In this document: positions 45,464 through 55,219 of the stretch, in pieces | How the letters are laid out: each line of letters starts with the position of its first letter | Position numbering within the stretch: position 1 is the first letter of the stretch | NCBI GenBank assembly: GCA_002221725.1 | Contig: NJFT01000030.1 | Span: 1-64,000, forward strand | DNA: 64,000 nt | Origin: Scedosporium boydii | Lineage: Eukaryota > Ascomycota > Sordariomycetes > Microascales > Microascaceae | Reading direction: 5' to 3' | Made by a program: the position numbers and the translations under genes | Notes under the pieces: model-generated | Told to the model about the DNA's origin: nothing | Databases searched by the model: none | What the model saw: only the letters and a program-made list of their open reading frames with translations

Positions 45464-48394
45464 TTATCTCATCCCCTTCCAGTAATAGTTAAACATATCC
45501 AGCTTCATCAACAAGTAGCCAATATTACTATTCTCCCTCAACTCCATCCCCAGCGCATCCTGAACATCATCCATGACCTCCTCCGCCTCCTTCCTCAACC
45601 CCAAATCACCCTTCTCCGCAAGCCCGCGACAAACCGTAATAAATACCTCCACCTTCTTCCTAAACGCCCCGTACAAATCCCCCACCTCCGGGCCCTCCTC
45701 AGCGTCGTCGAGCGTTGACCTAACCCTTTTAGCAAACTGCAAAACCGAAGTAAAAATCTCTTCGAGAAGCGCGAGAACCGGCTGCTGTCTCTTCCTGAGT
45801 AAAAGCGCATGCATGATGTGGTCCAAGATCAACGAGTGGCACAGCCGCAGCCGCTCGGGACTGTGCCGCGTGCCTTTCTCATCGTTGCCGTTGCGGCCGT
45901 CGTCGTCGTCGCCCACCACATTCTTTTCGACCTTGTCGAGCCAGAATTCGAAGGTGTGCCACGTCTTCGAGATGCCCACGTCGACAAAGTAGCTGGCCAC
46001 GCTGTGCACGAAGTGACGTGCCTCTAAGCAGAAGCGGACGGCTGCGTTGCTGGGGCTGTACCACCTGCACGTTCGCGAGTTGATGTCCTGGAAGAGCTGG
46101 TTGATCACGTAGACTAACCGAAGGACCCTGAGCATCACCTTGAAGACCCGATCGTACTGCACCAGGATCACCGGAGTAAAGATGGATGCTAGCGCCGGTG
46201 GAGGCTTGTACGATAAGCGGAGAAAGTCGAGGGCTTCGAGAGCATCCTGATCCATGCACTTGTCGACATTTTCCGGGGACATGTCTCTCACTGAGAAGCT
46301 CAGGTCGCCCGGCAAGTCCTGATGGCCTTCTAAGCTCCTCCCCCCATGAGGCTCCGCCTTCTTTTCCGAGGCGTAGCTCTCAGCTAGGATCCCCATAAGA
46401 GCTAGCCGGAGTTCCGAGCTCGCAGGTGGCCAGTTGTCTCGGCCACTTAGACGCAAGCCCATGACGCCTCCTTGCCGAGCGACACCGGGCTGCCTTTCCG
46501 CCGTCTCCAGGTCCGGATCGAAGAGCGCGTGGGAAAGGCGGCTGCAAAACATGCCATTGCCAAAGAGATGAAACTGGCGCTGGACTCGAAGATGTCCGCG
46601 TAGGTCGTGCGCCGCGAAGAGTAGCCGTAGGCTCTCTCGGTTGACGATGCGGGCGTGGGCTGTCACGATTGGCCCAAAGGATAATGCTGGCAGAAGTGAC
46701 CAGTGTGGACTAACGTCTAGCCCGCGGTCCTCGTATTCATTTCGTTGGCCACCTGAGAGTCGTTTCTTGACAATCACTTTCAGCTTGTCCTCCCTCACAT
46801 TCTCTTGCAGGGGCTGGCCTAGTTCTTGAATGGATGATAGAATGAGATGTTCTATCTGAGATGCATCCGCCCCAAATACTCGGAGCTCGTAGCCCTCTTG
46901 ACCACTCAGCGGGCTGAGATTGTCTTGCCTTTGCTGGTCGTCGTTCTCGGCTCTGAGTCTCGATAATGTAGAAGCTAACCTTGCCTGATAATCCACAACC
47001 CTATTTTCGAGCCGTAAGATCGAGTCCCAATCGTAAAGCCAGCTGCTCCGTGGTGGGCCATTGGTCGATATGTTTTCACGGCGTGCGAGCGGATGATTCG
47101 GATGGCTAGCCTTGATAAACCGAAGGTTCTTTCCCGTCTCGAAAATCGCATCGAGGATATCGTCTGGTATAAATTCCGGCACTGACTCTCGATCCAACCG
47201 AAAGTCAACATCTTCCACTTCCTGGCCAAAATCGTCAACGTACATCTCGCTATCCACCTTCACGAAGCATTTCCGTAGCCCAACATCGTTCTTCGTAAGC
47301 CGAATGCCAGTCTCCGGTCGCGTGCCGATCCACTCCTCCATAAAGTCGAGCCAAGGCCTTGAGACTCTCTGCAGGACCTCTCGCATCGTGTCCCGCACAT
47401 GCACATCCTTGTATTCGGCAGCCATGGCCCGGCGGAAGACCAGAGAGAGGATAGCATCGTCCGTATGGCTAGACCTCAAGCCCCCTACTAGACCGTCGAA
47501 CTCTGTCAGAATGGAGAATATTCCTCTGATTTTGAGCTGTAGTTGCAGCAGCGATCGCGCTTGTCGACCTTCGACTGCAATGGTTGCTTCAATAACCCCC
47601 AACACGGTGTCCAGAGCACTCGCCAGAGCCACCCGAACGGGCGTAGGATGTTTCGTATACGTCGAATCGACGAGTTTTCGTAACCGACGAAACATTGCCC
47701 CGCATCCTACCGACATGTCCTGTATTCCTTTCAAAACGTCACCGGAATAACCCGATATCCTCATCTTGGGCAAGACGGGCTTAAAGACCTTAGCATCGTA
47801 GGTGAAAAGGACTGATTCGCGACCGACAGCTACAGCCATTAGCGCCGAGAAGTACGTCTTCGTATCGACGACCGCGTGTTCGTTGTTCTTGAGACTTAGA
47901 GGATCATCCTCCCCTCCGAGGAGCGCATCGTACACGTTCGGCCCCGCCTCCGTGACATACAAAGCCTGTAGTCTCGGCGCCTCTTGCACGCCAAAGGTAT
48001 CCCACGACTTGTATTCCGAGACCTTCTCCCGAGGCTCGTCCAGAAGCCAAAGGTCAAGAATGCTATTGGAGCCTTCCGAAAAGCAGTGGTCAGACTCTTC
48101 CTCCGTCGTCGGCTCATCGTTTAACGTGGAATCCTGCTGTAACTCGGCGGCGAAGGCAGGCTGTCGGAAGAATCCCTGGTCGTCGGTGAGTATTGGATCG
48201 ACCTTGACACGGGAGTCAATTTCTATAGAATTGTAGTTAGCAACCAGGGGTTCTGGGCGCAGAATTAAGAGCAACATACCCCTCAAGTCAAGGGAAAAGA
48301 AGCTCGAGGTGGGCTCATCTCCAGCTAGCCAGCTCGACGACTTCCAGAAATCGGGGATCGCGAAAATGTCAGCCGCTTCGTCGTCAATAGCCAT
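45464..48394 (-). CDS. gamma-tubulin complex component, Spc97/Spc98 family, probably GCP6-like
   Basis: Member of the family that forms the microtubule-nucleating gamma-tubulin complex at spindle pole bodies. Two exons are likely: 48394-48280 and 48222-45464, giving 957 residues. The 57-base intron (GTATGT donor, GCTAAC branch point, TATAG acceptor) has no stop and is a multiple of three, so unspliced RNA would give 976 residues. The protein opens MAIDDEAADIFAIPDFWKSS, which I associate with fungal GCP6 homologues. The N-terminal GRIP1-like region contains SLLQLQLKIRGIFSILTEFD and RPWLDFMEEWIG. The C-terminal GRIP2-like region contains SIFTPVILVQYDRVFKVMLR and then RFCLEARHFVHSVASYFVDV. The family call is firm. 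The choice between GCP6, GCP5 and GCP4 rests on the N terminus and memory. Confidence 0.88.
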   Translation of the reverse strand: MAIDDEAADIFAIPDFWKSSSWLAGDEPTSSFFSLDLRGMLLLILRPEPLVANYNSIEIDSRVKVDPILTDDQGFFRQPAFAAELQQDSTLNDEPTTEEESDHCFSEGSNSILDLWLLDEPREKVSEYKSWDTFGVQEAPRLQALYVTEAGPNVYDALLGGEDDPLSLKNNEHAVVDTKTYFSALMAVAVGRESVLFTYDAKVFKPVLPKMRISGYSGDVLKGIQDMSVGCGAMFRRLRKLVDSTYTKHPTPVRVALASALDTVLGVIEATIAVEGRQARSLLQLQLKIRGIFSILTEFDGLVGGLRSSHTDDAILSLVFRRAMAAEYKDVHVRDTMREVLQRVSRPWLDFMEEWIGTRPETGIRLTKNDVGLRKCFVKVDSEMYVDDFGQEVEDVDFRLDRESVPEFIPDDILDAIFETGKNLRFIKASHPNHPLARRENISTNGPPRSSWLYDWDSILRLENRVVDYQARLASTLSRLRAENDDQQRQDNLSPLSGQEGYELRVFGADASQIEHLILSSIQELGQPLQENVREDKLKVIVKKRLSGGQRNEYEDRGLDVSPHWSLLPALSFGPIVTAHARIVNRESLRLLFAAHDLRGHLRVQRQFHLFGNGMFCSRLSHALFDPDLETAERQPGVARQGGVMGLRLSGRDNWPPASSELRLALMGILAESYASEKKAEPHGGRSLEGHQDLPGDLSFSVRDMSPENVDKCMDQDALEALDFLRLSYKPPPALASIFTPVILVQYDRVFKVMLRVLRLVYVINQLFQDINSRTCRWYSPSNAAVRFCLEARHFVHSVASYFVDVGISKTWHTFEFWLDKVEKNVVGDDDDGRNGNDEKGTRHSPERLRLCHSLILDHIMHALLLRKRQQPVLALLEEIFTSVLQFAKRVRSTLDDAEEGPEVGDLYGAFRKKVEVFITVCRGLAEKGDLGLRKEAEEVMDDVQDALGMELRENSNIGYLLMKLDMFNYYWKGMR

Positions 48395-48722
48395 GGTAGG
48401 CAGGAATTTATTCTCTCCAATAATATCATCTGGAGGGTGTTAAAAGCTGTCGCTTCCTTAACAGCTTGGTGAATATTGACGTCGTTAAAGATTCTCGTCG
48501 CGTCGCGTCGTTGAATTTGTGTGATGGTTAGATACTCTCCACTTGTTACCAGCTGCCAATAAAAGCACCCCACCAAAGACAACGACAACTCCAGAAGCTC
48601 CAAATTTCCTGAGCTCACAAGACTAGCTTTCCCCGGCAAGCCATCAATTGATGATCCTATGATTCACCAGGCTTCATCACCACCCCCCAATAAGCAGCGC
48701 ATATCCTCCCCATACGTTCAAC
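48395..48722. promoter_or_regulatory. divergent promoter shared by the GCP gene and EAF7
   Basis: Only 328 bases separate the two ATG codons, so both promoters lie here. A TCAATTGA palindrome sits at 48644-48651. I see no clear TATA box. Confidence 0.6.
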
Positions 48723-49766
48723 ATGCCACCACGCAAGAAGGCCAGAGGCGGCGCAAGCCAATCCGTCTCTACACCGAACACAACGAAAAGCGACGATGCG
48801 ATGGACATCGACACACCCAAATCCGAAACACCCAGCAAAGCTACAGCAGCGGGCAAAGGCACGACGACGGTAGATATCCACAACGACATGTGGACAGACG
48901 ACCAACTCTCCTCCCTCTTCAAAGGCGTGATCCGATGGAAACCAGCAGGTAGGGCATATCCCCCCACCCCCAGTTTCCATCTCTACACTTACACTGCTCG
49001 AAAAACGTTACGCTAACAACTGCGCGCCGCCGCCCACGGTGTAGGAATGCACAAACATTTCCGCATGATCGCAATATCCGAACATCTCCGCAACCACGGC
49101 TTCGACCCCGACATCCACCAGCACACACGCATCCCGCGCATCTGGGAACGCTTACGCGCGCACTACAACCTCGACATCATCAATGACCGTGAGAACTTCG
49201 ACGATGACGCCGCCGAGGATAAGTACCTCGAGTTTTCACTAGGTCGACAGTTCCACGACCTTATAGAGGAGCGGGTGCTTCGGGGTTCTTCGAGTGAGAT
49301 GTCGAGCGAGGAGAGCGCCGAGGAGGAGGAAGAAGAAGAAGAAGAGGAAGAAGGGACGGAGGAGCCCGAGAGCGAGAAGGAGAAGGAGAAGGAACCGCCT
49401 GCCAAGCCGGGGAGGAGGAGTAAGCGCGGTAGCGAGAGATTGAGGTCCGGGAGGTCGAGTACTATTGACGATTCGGAGGATGTGACGGAGACGGAGTCGC
49501 CTGCGCCCAAGGCGGCGAGGACGGCGAGAGGACGGGGTAGGGGTAGGGGTAGAGGCGGGAGGGGAGGACGGGTTTCGGTGTCGAAACAGGCGTCGGAGGT
49601 TGAGGAGAGCTCGGAGGAAGAGGAAGAAGATGAGAGCGGGTCGGAGGAAGAAGAGGAGAGTGCAGAGGAGGCGACGCCAGCGAGATCAACACGGGGTGCG
49701 AGGGGAGGGAGAGGTAGAGGGGGTTCTAGAGGTAGGGGAAGAGGGAGGGGCAGGGGGCGAAGCTAA
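48723..49766 (+). CDS. EAF7: NuA4 histone acetyltransferase subunit Eaf7 (CT20/MRGBP family)
   Basis: Nuclear subunit of the NuA4 acetyltransferase, which acetylates H4 and H2A and supports transcription and repair. Two exons, 48723-48948 and 49045-49766, give about 315 residues. The junction restores the invariant FKGVIRWKPAG-MHKHFRMI with SEHLRNHGFDPD next, the core of the CT20 domain (about residues 57-150). It continues IPRIWERLRAHYNLDIINDR and DKYLEFSLGRQFHDL. After residue 160 the protein is a run of acidic blocks alternating with Gly-Arg blocks such as RGRGRGRGRGGRGGR. The very end is GRGRGRGRGRS. The N-terminal PPRKKARGG is basic and likely part of a nuclear signal. The Gly-Arg tail is an unusually strong RNA- or nucleosome-binding feature. 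Confidence 0.92.
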
Positions 49767-50056
49767 CGGGAGTCATTGCGGTGAATGTGAGCAGAGGAGA
49801 TGCAATGCGGGAGCGGCACTAGCGGGCATAGGGCCAATGTATGATTATATACCCAAGGTTATTCGGAGCAGGAGGAATCAAGATGGCGGATACTTATTTT
49901 ATTGTATTATGCTTGTACAATTTTCAGAGCGCAGCGACTCGCAAATTGCAAGCTGAAAATTAGAAACGTGAAGCTCAAGAAACTGTTCACTCTGAGTCTT
50001 CTTTTTTTGGCTCTACTTCCACATGGGGGTATCTTCATAAATCATACAAAACATCA
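49767..50056. other. convergent intergenic region, EAF7 and RRN5
   Basis: Under 300 bases between two converging genes. No gene; their 3' untranslated regions probably overlap or abut. Confidence 0.6.
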
Positions 50057-51856
50057 TCACTTTTTCGTCGTGACCTCCCACTCACTAACATACTTGATGC
50101 TCTTCCTCCAATCCTCTGTCTTCAAGTAGTCGCCAGTGGAAACAGCATCCCTTCTCGCCTGTTCGAGAACACGATTCTTCTTAGCAAGGCTCTCGGGCGG
50201 GTCAAGTTTCAGCATCTCCCAAAGCTTCAGCTCTTCGTTCACACTGACCACCTCGTCGCAGGAGGCCGCGTAGGACTCGTGGTTCCGTTCAATCATGACA
50301 CGGCGCTTGATGGCGTCGATCGTACGCCGGGTGGGTGGGATATCGAGGGCGGTATGGAAGATGAGTTCCCTTGCTTCTGTTTGGGCTTCTTCGTCTTCAA
50401 TCTCCTTCTGGATCTCTTCGTCCATGGTTGCCTCTGCGGCGTGTAATTGCGCCTCGATCACCTCGTCGTCATCGCTATTGATATTGTTTACTTCCTTGAT
50501 GGGGGACATTTCATCCTCGGGGTTATCACCACCCTCACTCTGAGATTCTTCCGACGAATCCTCTTGTAAATCCTCAGTTAGCCCCAAGGCATGCTCCACT
50601 TCCGCGGAGGACAGGACTGACAAGCCCTTGGCGCCGTTTTCGGGGTCAGATTCCCCATCACCGTCCTCGCGCAGGACCTTATCGTCGTAAACATCCAGCT
50701 TCAACCGCCGGGGACATTTAGCCCAGAACTTGCGACTATTCCGGGCCAAGCCTAGGGATTTTACCGCCGCCACGACATCCCCCCGCTTGACCAAGTCTCT
50801 CAATCTGGTTACGGTAGGTCCTTTGGCTCGAATTCTCGATGAGGAAAAAAAGATGGCAGCGCTGATAATACGGCGGGTAACAGAGACGGTAAGATTATGA
50901 AAATCCTGGAAAGCCGTGCTCCTAATCGCAGGCGGCTCCTCGTCGATAAAGTGCCAGTTACTCTCAGGAAACGACGCGTTCATGAAGACGGTATCGGAGA
51001 GCTTCAGCCAGGTTGGAAGGTGGAAGAGTTGCACAAACGGCTCCTCGTGGTCATTCGGGTTCTGGTCCAGTTCTGATGCCGTGTTCTTCGTGATGATCCA
51101 GGGAAATTCGGCCCACTTCTGCTGTTCCCGCTTCTCCTCGTACCTCTGTTGGCGAAGCGAGAGTTCGTCGGCAGCGGCATCGAGGGCAAGGCAACCCTGG
51201 AGGCTGATTTCGGCGGCCGCTGGAATATCCGCCTTGATCACGATGTCTCGGTTTTGAGCGACTCTGCTCGCAGCCTCCTTCTCGAGGAGCTGCATGTATT
51301 GTGTAACTTCGGGGATGCTCTTGGTCTGTATCCGCGAGGCAATCCCACGCAAGTCGCCTTTGCCGAGCTTTCCCACGGCGTCGAAAAACAACTGTTTCTC
51401 GGTAGCAGTCCACACTACCATGCCAATCTGGCTGGCGAGGAACTTTGAAGGCTTGGGATCGGCAGTGATCTTTTCTTTGGCGTCGTCGATATCTTCGTTT
51501 AGCAGGCCCAGGTAGTCCGCGTTGAAGACGCCGGGCATGCGTTTGTAGGGCAAACGCCCCTCGGGCATGTCGAGGCCTGCGGAACGACGCCTTCGTTTCC
51601 GTCTGGGCCTGGCCACTTCTTCATTCTGAAGCCCTTGTTTTTCTTCTTCGCCTTCTTGCTGTCCTTCGTTCTCTTCTTCCTCACCTCCCTCATCCCTATC
51701 GCGAGACGCAGGTGACCGTTCATGTCTGGTCACATGGCTGCTGCTCGGTTGAGGAGTTTTTAAGATGACGGGCGATTCCTCTTCGCTATCTTCGGGTTCG
51801 GACCCAGATGGACCGGGGACGTACTCATCTTCGGAGTCGTCCGGCCATAGATTCAT
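50057..51856 (-). CDS. RRN5: RNA polymerase I upstream activating factor subunit Rrn5 (SANT/Myb domain)
   Basis: Subunit of the upstream activating factor that recruits RNA polymerase I to rDNA promoters; acts in the nucleolus. A single exon of 599 residues from the ATG at 51856 (an upstream in-frame TTG is not used). The start MNLWPDDSEDEYVPGPSGSE is acidic, followed by a basic patch RPRRKRRRRSAG. A SANT/Myb-like domain lies at about 148-195, with WTATEKQLFFDAVGKLGK and IPEVTQYMQLLE, in the pattern typical of Rrn5. A conserved block EFPWIITKNTA, HLPTWLKLSD and then a region with NLTVSVTRRIISAAIFFSSS follows. The C-terminal third is acidic with a predicted helical end (EELKLWEMLKLDP). Yeast Rrn5 is shorter (363 residues), so the long acidic part is a filamentous-fungal feature. 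Confidence 0.85.
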   Translation of the reverse strand: MNLWPDDSEDEYVPGPSGSEPEDSEEESPVILKTPQPSSSHVTRHERSPASRDRDEGGEEEENEGQQEGEEEKQGLQNEEVARPRRKRRRRSAGLDMPEGRLPYKRMPGVFNADYLGLLNEDIDDAKEKITADPKPSKFLASQIGMVVWTATEKQLFFDAVGKLGKGDLRGIASRIQTKSIPEVTQYMQLLEKEAASRVAQNRDIVIKADIPAAAEISLQGCLALDAAADELSLRQQRYEEKREQQKWAEFPWIITKNTASELDQNPNDHEEPFVQLFHLPTWLKLSDTVFMNASFPESNWHFIDEEPPAIRSTAFQDFHNLTVSVTRRIISAAIFFSSSRIRAKGPTVTRLRDLVKRGDVVAAVKSLGLARNSRKFWAKCPRRLKLDVYDDKVLREDGDGESDPENGAKGLSVLSSAEVEHALGLTEDLQEDSSEESQSEGGDNPEDEMSPIKEVNNINSDDDEVIEAQLHAAEATMDEEIQKEIEDEEAQTEARELIFHTALDIPPTRRTIDAIKRRVMIERNHESYAASCDEVVSVNEELKLWEMLKLDPPESLAKKNRVLEQARRDAVSTGDYLKTEDWRKSIKYVSEWEVTTKK

Positions 51857-53140
51857 TGCCAAGTGAATTTCGCCAGCCTATGGGTTGGGATCGTTGGGAA
51901 ATAGATGAGTAGGGGGTTTTCCTTGTGCGTAACAATCAACAAACGAGTGGTCATGATGAGTGAAGGTGAGAACGCACAGTGGTGGACAGATGATTTGTGG
52001 ACGAAGAGGTTAAGTGCAATCCATTGAAATTTTTACTTTGGCAGGAGCGTTCTTTGGTGGGTTAATTACCAAAATACCGTCAGTGTGTGCTGTGTAAATC
52101 GGATCTGTCAGCAGTGCCTGACGTTGAACAGAACAACACTCAGGCCTGGCCTGGCCCAAATAAGAGCGAGATCAACTAAAGCTCAGGCTCAAATGCCACC
52201 ACACGCTCACTGAATTCCAAACGCCCAGCAAATGCCCAACGTTCGTCGACCCATTGAACGTCCAATTGAAACCAAGTTTATGTATGCTGTTTAGGTTCAA
52301 ATACACAGATTGCACGACTCGGGAAATCTGCACCGAGATGCGAATAATCAATCGTATTTAAATTAAATGATAATACCAAGGCACCCATAGAACTGTTCAA
52401 TCTGCCCGGCAGATCGGCGTCGTCACTTTCAATGGGTGAGTGGGGCCGCCAGCATCCAAGTCCTTCAACTCCGGCTGCGACGATGTCCGGGCCCTGTCCA
52501 GGTTGTCCCACAGCACGGAACATACGGAATGAACTCCAGTGTGTAACGTCGGGACTCCTAAGATGGATGGAGCGGTTAAGGCAGCAAGAACATTCTACAA
52601 GTAACTGAGCAGCTTTGCGAAGCGGAGAGGTTATTAGTTTCATAGCCTGGCAACACAGCGAACGATGAGCGATTCGACCCAACGACATCAACGGCTGGCC
52701 TCTGTCCCTCTCCTTCCGTTTTATTTATTTATTTTATTTTATTTCTTTTGCTTCCATTTTACTACGATACCCTTAGGCTTAGCATTGCTCGTTATGTATT
52801 CACAGACACCTGCGATGCCCTTCAATATCGAGTCGATGCCCAAGGCCTCGAGTTGGATGGGAATGTTGCGCACGTGACATTCTACAAGTCCATGAAAATT
52901 CGTATCAATTTGGTCCGTTCCAGTAGAGACTGGACATAGACCGGTATCGATGAATTAGACGACTTGTTCGCCTCGATGCTTCGAGACTAATTTGGCCAGA
53001 CCTCGAACTTCAGCTCTTTCGTGTCATGCTAGGCTCCCTATTTACATAAAAGCAAGGTCAAATGTTATGACCATCACGGCATGCCCATTCTATGAACCCG
53101 CAGGATAATGATCTAAGCCGAGTCTTCACAACCATGTACC
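51857..53140. other. divergent intergenic region, RRN5 and IRC3
   Basis: About 1.3 kb with no recognisable gene; holds both promoters. An ATG at 53134, seven bases before the IRC3 start, opens an 18-codon frame that overlaps it. Confidence 0.55.
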
Positions 53141-55219
53141 ATGCTCCGCATATTCAGTCAACGTCTCGCGAGGTCCTCCGGGATCCGTAGACCTCATCTG
53201 CACTTACACCCTCACACTCATATTCCCACTCACTTCCCCCCTCCCCTCAGGACCTTGCACACCAAACCCCCTCCATCCTCTCCCCCCATCAAACTCCGCG
53301 ATTACCAAGAAGAATGCATAACCTCCGTCCTCACCTCCCTCTCCCAGGGCCACAAACGCGTAGGCATCTCCCTCGCCACCGGCAGCGGCAAAACCGTCAT
53401 CTTCACACACCTCCTCTCCCGCATCCCCGCCCCGTCCCCTCGCGCAACCCAAACCCTCATCCTCGCCCACCGCCGCGAGCTCGTCGAGCAAGCGGCCAAA
53501 CACTGCGCCGCCGCCTACCCGCACCTGCGCGTCGAGGTCGAGATGGGGAACCTCCACGCCTCGGGCCTCGCGGACATCACCATTGCCAGCGTGCAGAGCA
53601 TCACGTCGCGGGACCGGCTGGAGAAATTCAACCCGAAGCGGTTTAAGCTCGTGCTCGTCGACGAGGCGCACCACATCGTCGCTCCCGGCTACCTGAGGAC
53701 GTTGGCACATTTCGGTCTTGAGAAGAAGAGGGCGGATTCGCCGGCCTTAGTGGGTGTGTCGGCTACCTTTTCGAGGTTTGACGGGTTGAGGCTGGGTGCT
53801 GCCATCGACGAGATCGTCTATCACCGGGATTACGTCGACATGATTGCCGAGAAGTGGCTCTGCGACGTCCTCTTCACGACGGTGGAGTCCACGGCAGACA
53901 TCTCCGCCGTGAGAAGCGGTTCCAACGGCGATTTCAGACCGGGCGAGCTTTCCCGTGCCGTGAATACGGACCATGTCAACGAGATTACCGTCCGGAGCTG
54001 GCTGGCTCACGCCGGCTGTGCGGAGAAGAAGAGGGAATCCACCCTCGTCTTTTGCGTGGACCTCGCCCACGTAGCGAGCCTTACGCAAAAGTTCCGCCAT
54101 TACGGTATTGACGCGCGGTCTATCTCGGGCGACACGCCGACCGTCCAGCGTAGTGAAACACTCGACGCCTTCAAGAGGCGGGAGTTCCCTGTGCTCGTCA
54201 ACTGTGGCGTCTTTACCGAGGGCACCGACATTCCCAACATCGACTGCGTCGTCCTCGCGCGCCCCACCAAATCCAGGAATCTCCTCGTCCAGATGATCGG
54301 GCGTGGAATGCGCCTCTACCCGGGGAAGACGGACTGTCATGTCATTGACATGGTTTCGAGCCTGGAAACTGGTATCGTCACGACCCCGACCCTCTTCGGC
54401 TTGGACCCAGGGGAGATCGTCCAGGACGCCACTACGCAAGACCTCAAAGCGCTTAGAGACCGTCGCGGGGTCGATGTCGCCTCCGCTTTCGTTGACCCCT
54501 CTGACTCGGCTGTTGAGAACCCCCTCGACCCAAACACCAAGGTCACCTTCACCCAATACTCCTCCGTCTTAGACCTCATAGCCGACACATCAAGCGAAAA
54601 ACACATCCGCACACTAAGTCCCAACGCCTGGGTCCAAGTCTCGCCGGACCGCTACGTCCTCACAGCCCCCAACGGAACCTACATCCGCATAGAGCGCATC
54701 CAAACCCCATCGTCATCACCATCATCATCTACAAAAAACAAAACAACTACCCCTGCTACTACAACCACCACCCCCACCCCCCTCTTCCGCGCCGTCGAAG
54801 TCCGCGCCCTCCCCCCGGGCATCGCCAAATCCCCCTACGCAACCCCCCGCGACCTCCTCTCCGCAACCACCCTCCCCGACGCCGTCCACGGCTGCGACAA
54901 CTACGCCGCCTCCAACGCCACCACCTTCCCCCACACCTTCATCCACCGCCGCCAGCGCTGGCGCTCCGGCCCGCCCACGCAGGGCCAGCTCGACTTTCTG
55001 AACAAGCTGCGCGGGAAGGGCGCCGAGCCGTTGACTGCGTCGGACATCACAAAGGGCGCTGCCATGGATATGATTACCAAGGTGAAGCATGGGGCGAGGG
55101 GACGGTTCGCGGCGCTGGGGGTGGAGGGGAGAAGGAAGAGCAGGGAGGTGGCGAGGGTTGAGGGGGAGAGGGAGAGGAGGAGGAGGGAGCATGTTGCTGT
55201 GGGACCTGTACGATATTGA
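53141..55219 (+). CDS. IRC3: mitochondrial superfamily 2 DNA helicase Irc3
   Basis: Double-stranded-DNA helicase that in yeast helps maintain mitochondrial DNA. A single exon of 692 residues. The N terminus (MLRIFSQRLARSSGIRRPHL) is rich in Arg, Ser and Leu and free of acidic residues, a good mitochondrial targeting sequence. Helicase motifs follow in order: Q-like LRDYQEECI near 52, Walker A ATGSGKT at 79-85, DEAH at 174-177, SATFSRFDG (motif III), and in the second domain ARSISGDTP, GTDIPNIDCVVLARPT and QMIGRGMRLYPG (motif VI). An extra low-complexity Ser/Thr stretch lies near 525-545, followed by the conserved C-terminal RWRSGPPTQGQLDFLNKLRG. The chosen ATG gives a complete targeting sequence. 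Family is certain; the Irc3 assignment fits domain order and targeting. Confidence 0.92.
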   Translation: MLRIFSQRLARSSGIRRPHLHLHPHTHIPTHFPPPLRTLHTKPPPSSPPIKLRDYQEECITSVLTSLSQGHKRVGISLATGSGKTVIFTHLLSRIPAPSPRATQTLILAHRRELVEQAAKHCAAAYPHLRVEVEMGNLHASGLADITIASVQSITSRDRLEKFNPKRFKLVLVDEAHHIVAPGYLRTLAHFGLEKKRADSPALVGVSATFSRFDGLRLGAAIDEIVYHRDYVDMIAEKWLCDVLFTTVESTADISAVRSGSNGDFRPGELSRAVNTDHVNEITVRSWLAHAGCAEKKRESTLVFCVDLAHVASLTQKFRHYGIDARSISGDTPTVQRSETLDAFKRREFPVLVNCGVFTEGTDIPNIDCVVLARPTKSRNLLVQMIGRGMRLYPGKTDCHVIDMVSSLETGIVTTPTLFGLDPGEIVQDATTQDLKALRDRRGVDVASAFVDPSDSAVENPLDPNTKVTFTQYSSVLDLIADTSSEKHIRTLSPNAWVQVSPDRYVLTAPNGTYIRIERIQTPSSSPSSSTKNKTTTPATTTTTPTPLFRAVEVRALPPGIAKSPYATPRDLLSATTLPDAVHGCDNYAASNATTFPHTFIHRRQRWRSGPPTQGQLDFLNKLRGKGAEPLTASDITKGAAMDMITKVKHGARGRFAALGVEGRRKSREVARVEGERERRRREHVAVGPVRY

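Noticed and set aside
53747..54556. Minus-strand open frame of 269 codons opposite IRC3
   Set aside because: Antisense shadow of a high-GC helicase gene whose motifs are all on the plus strand.
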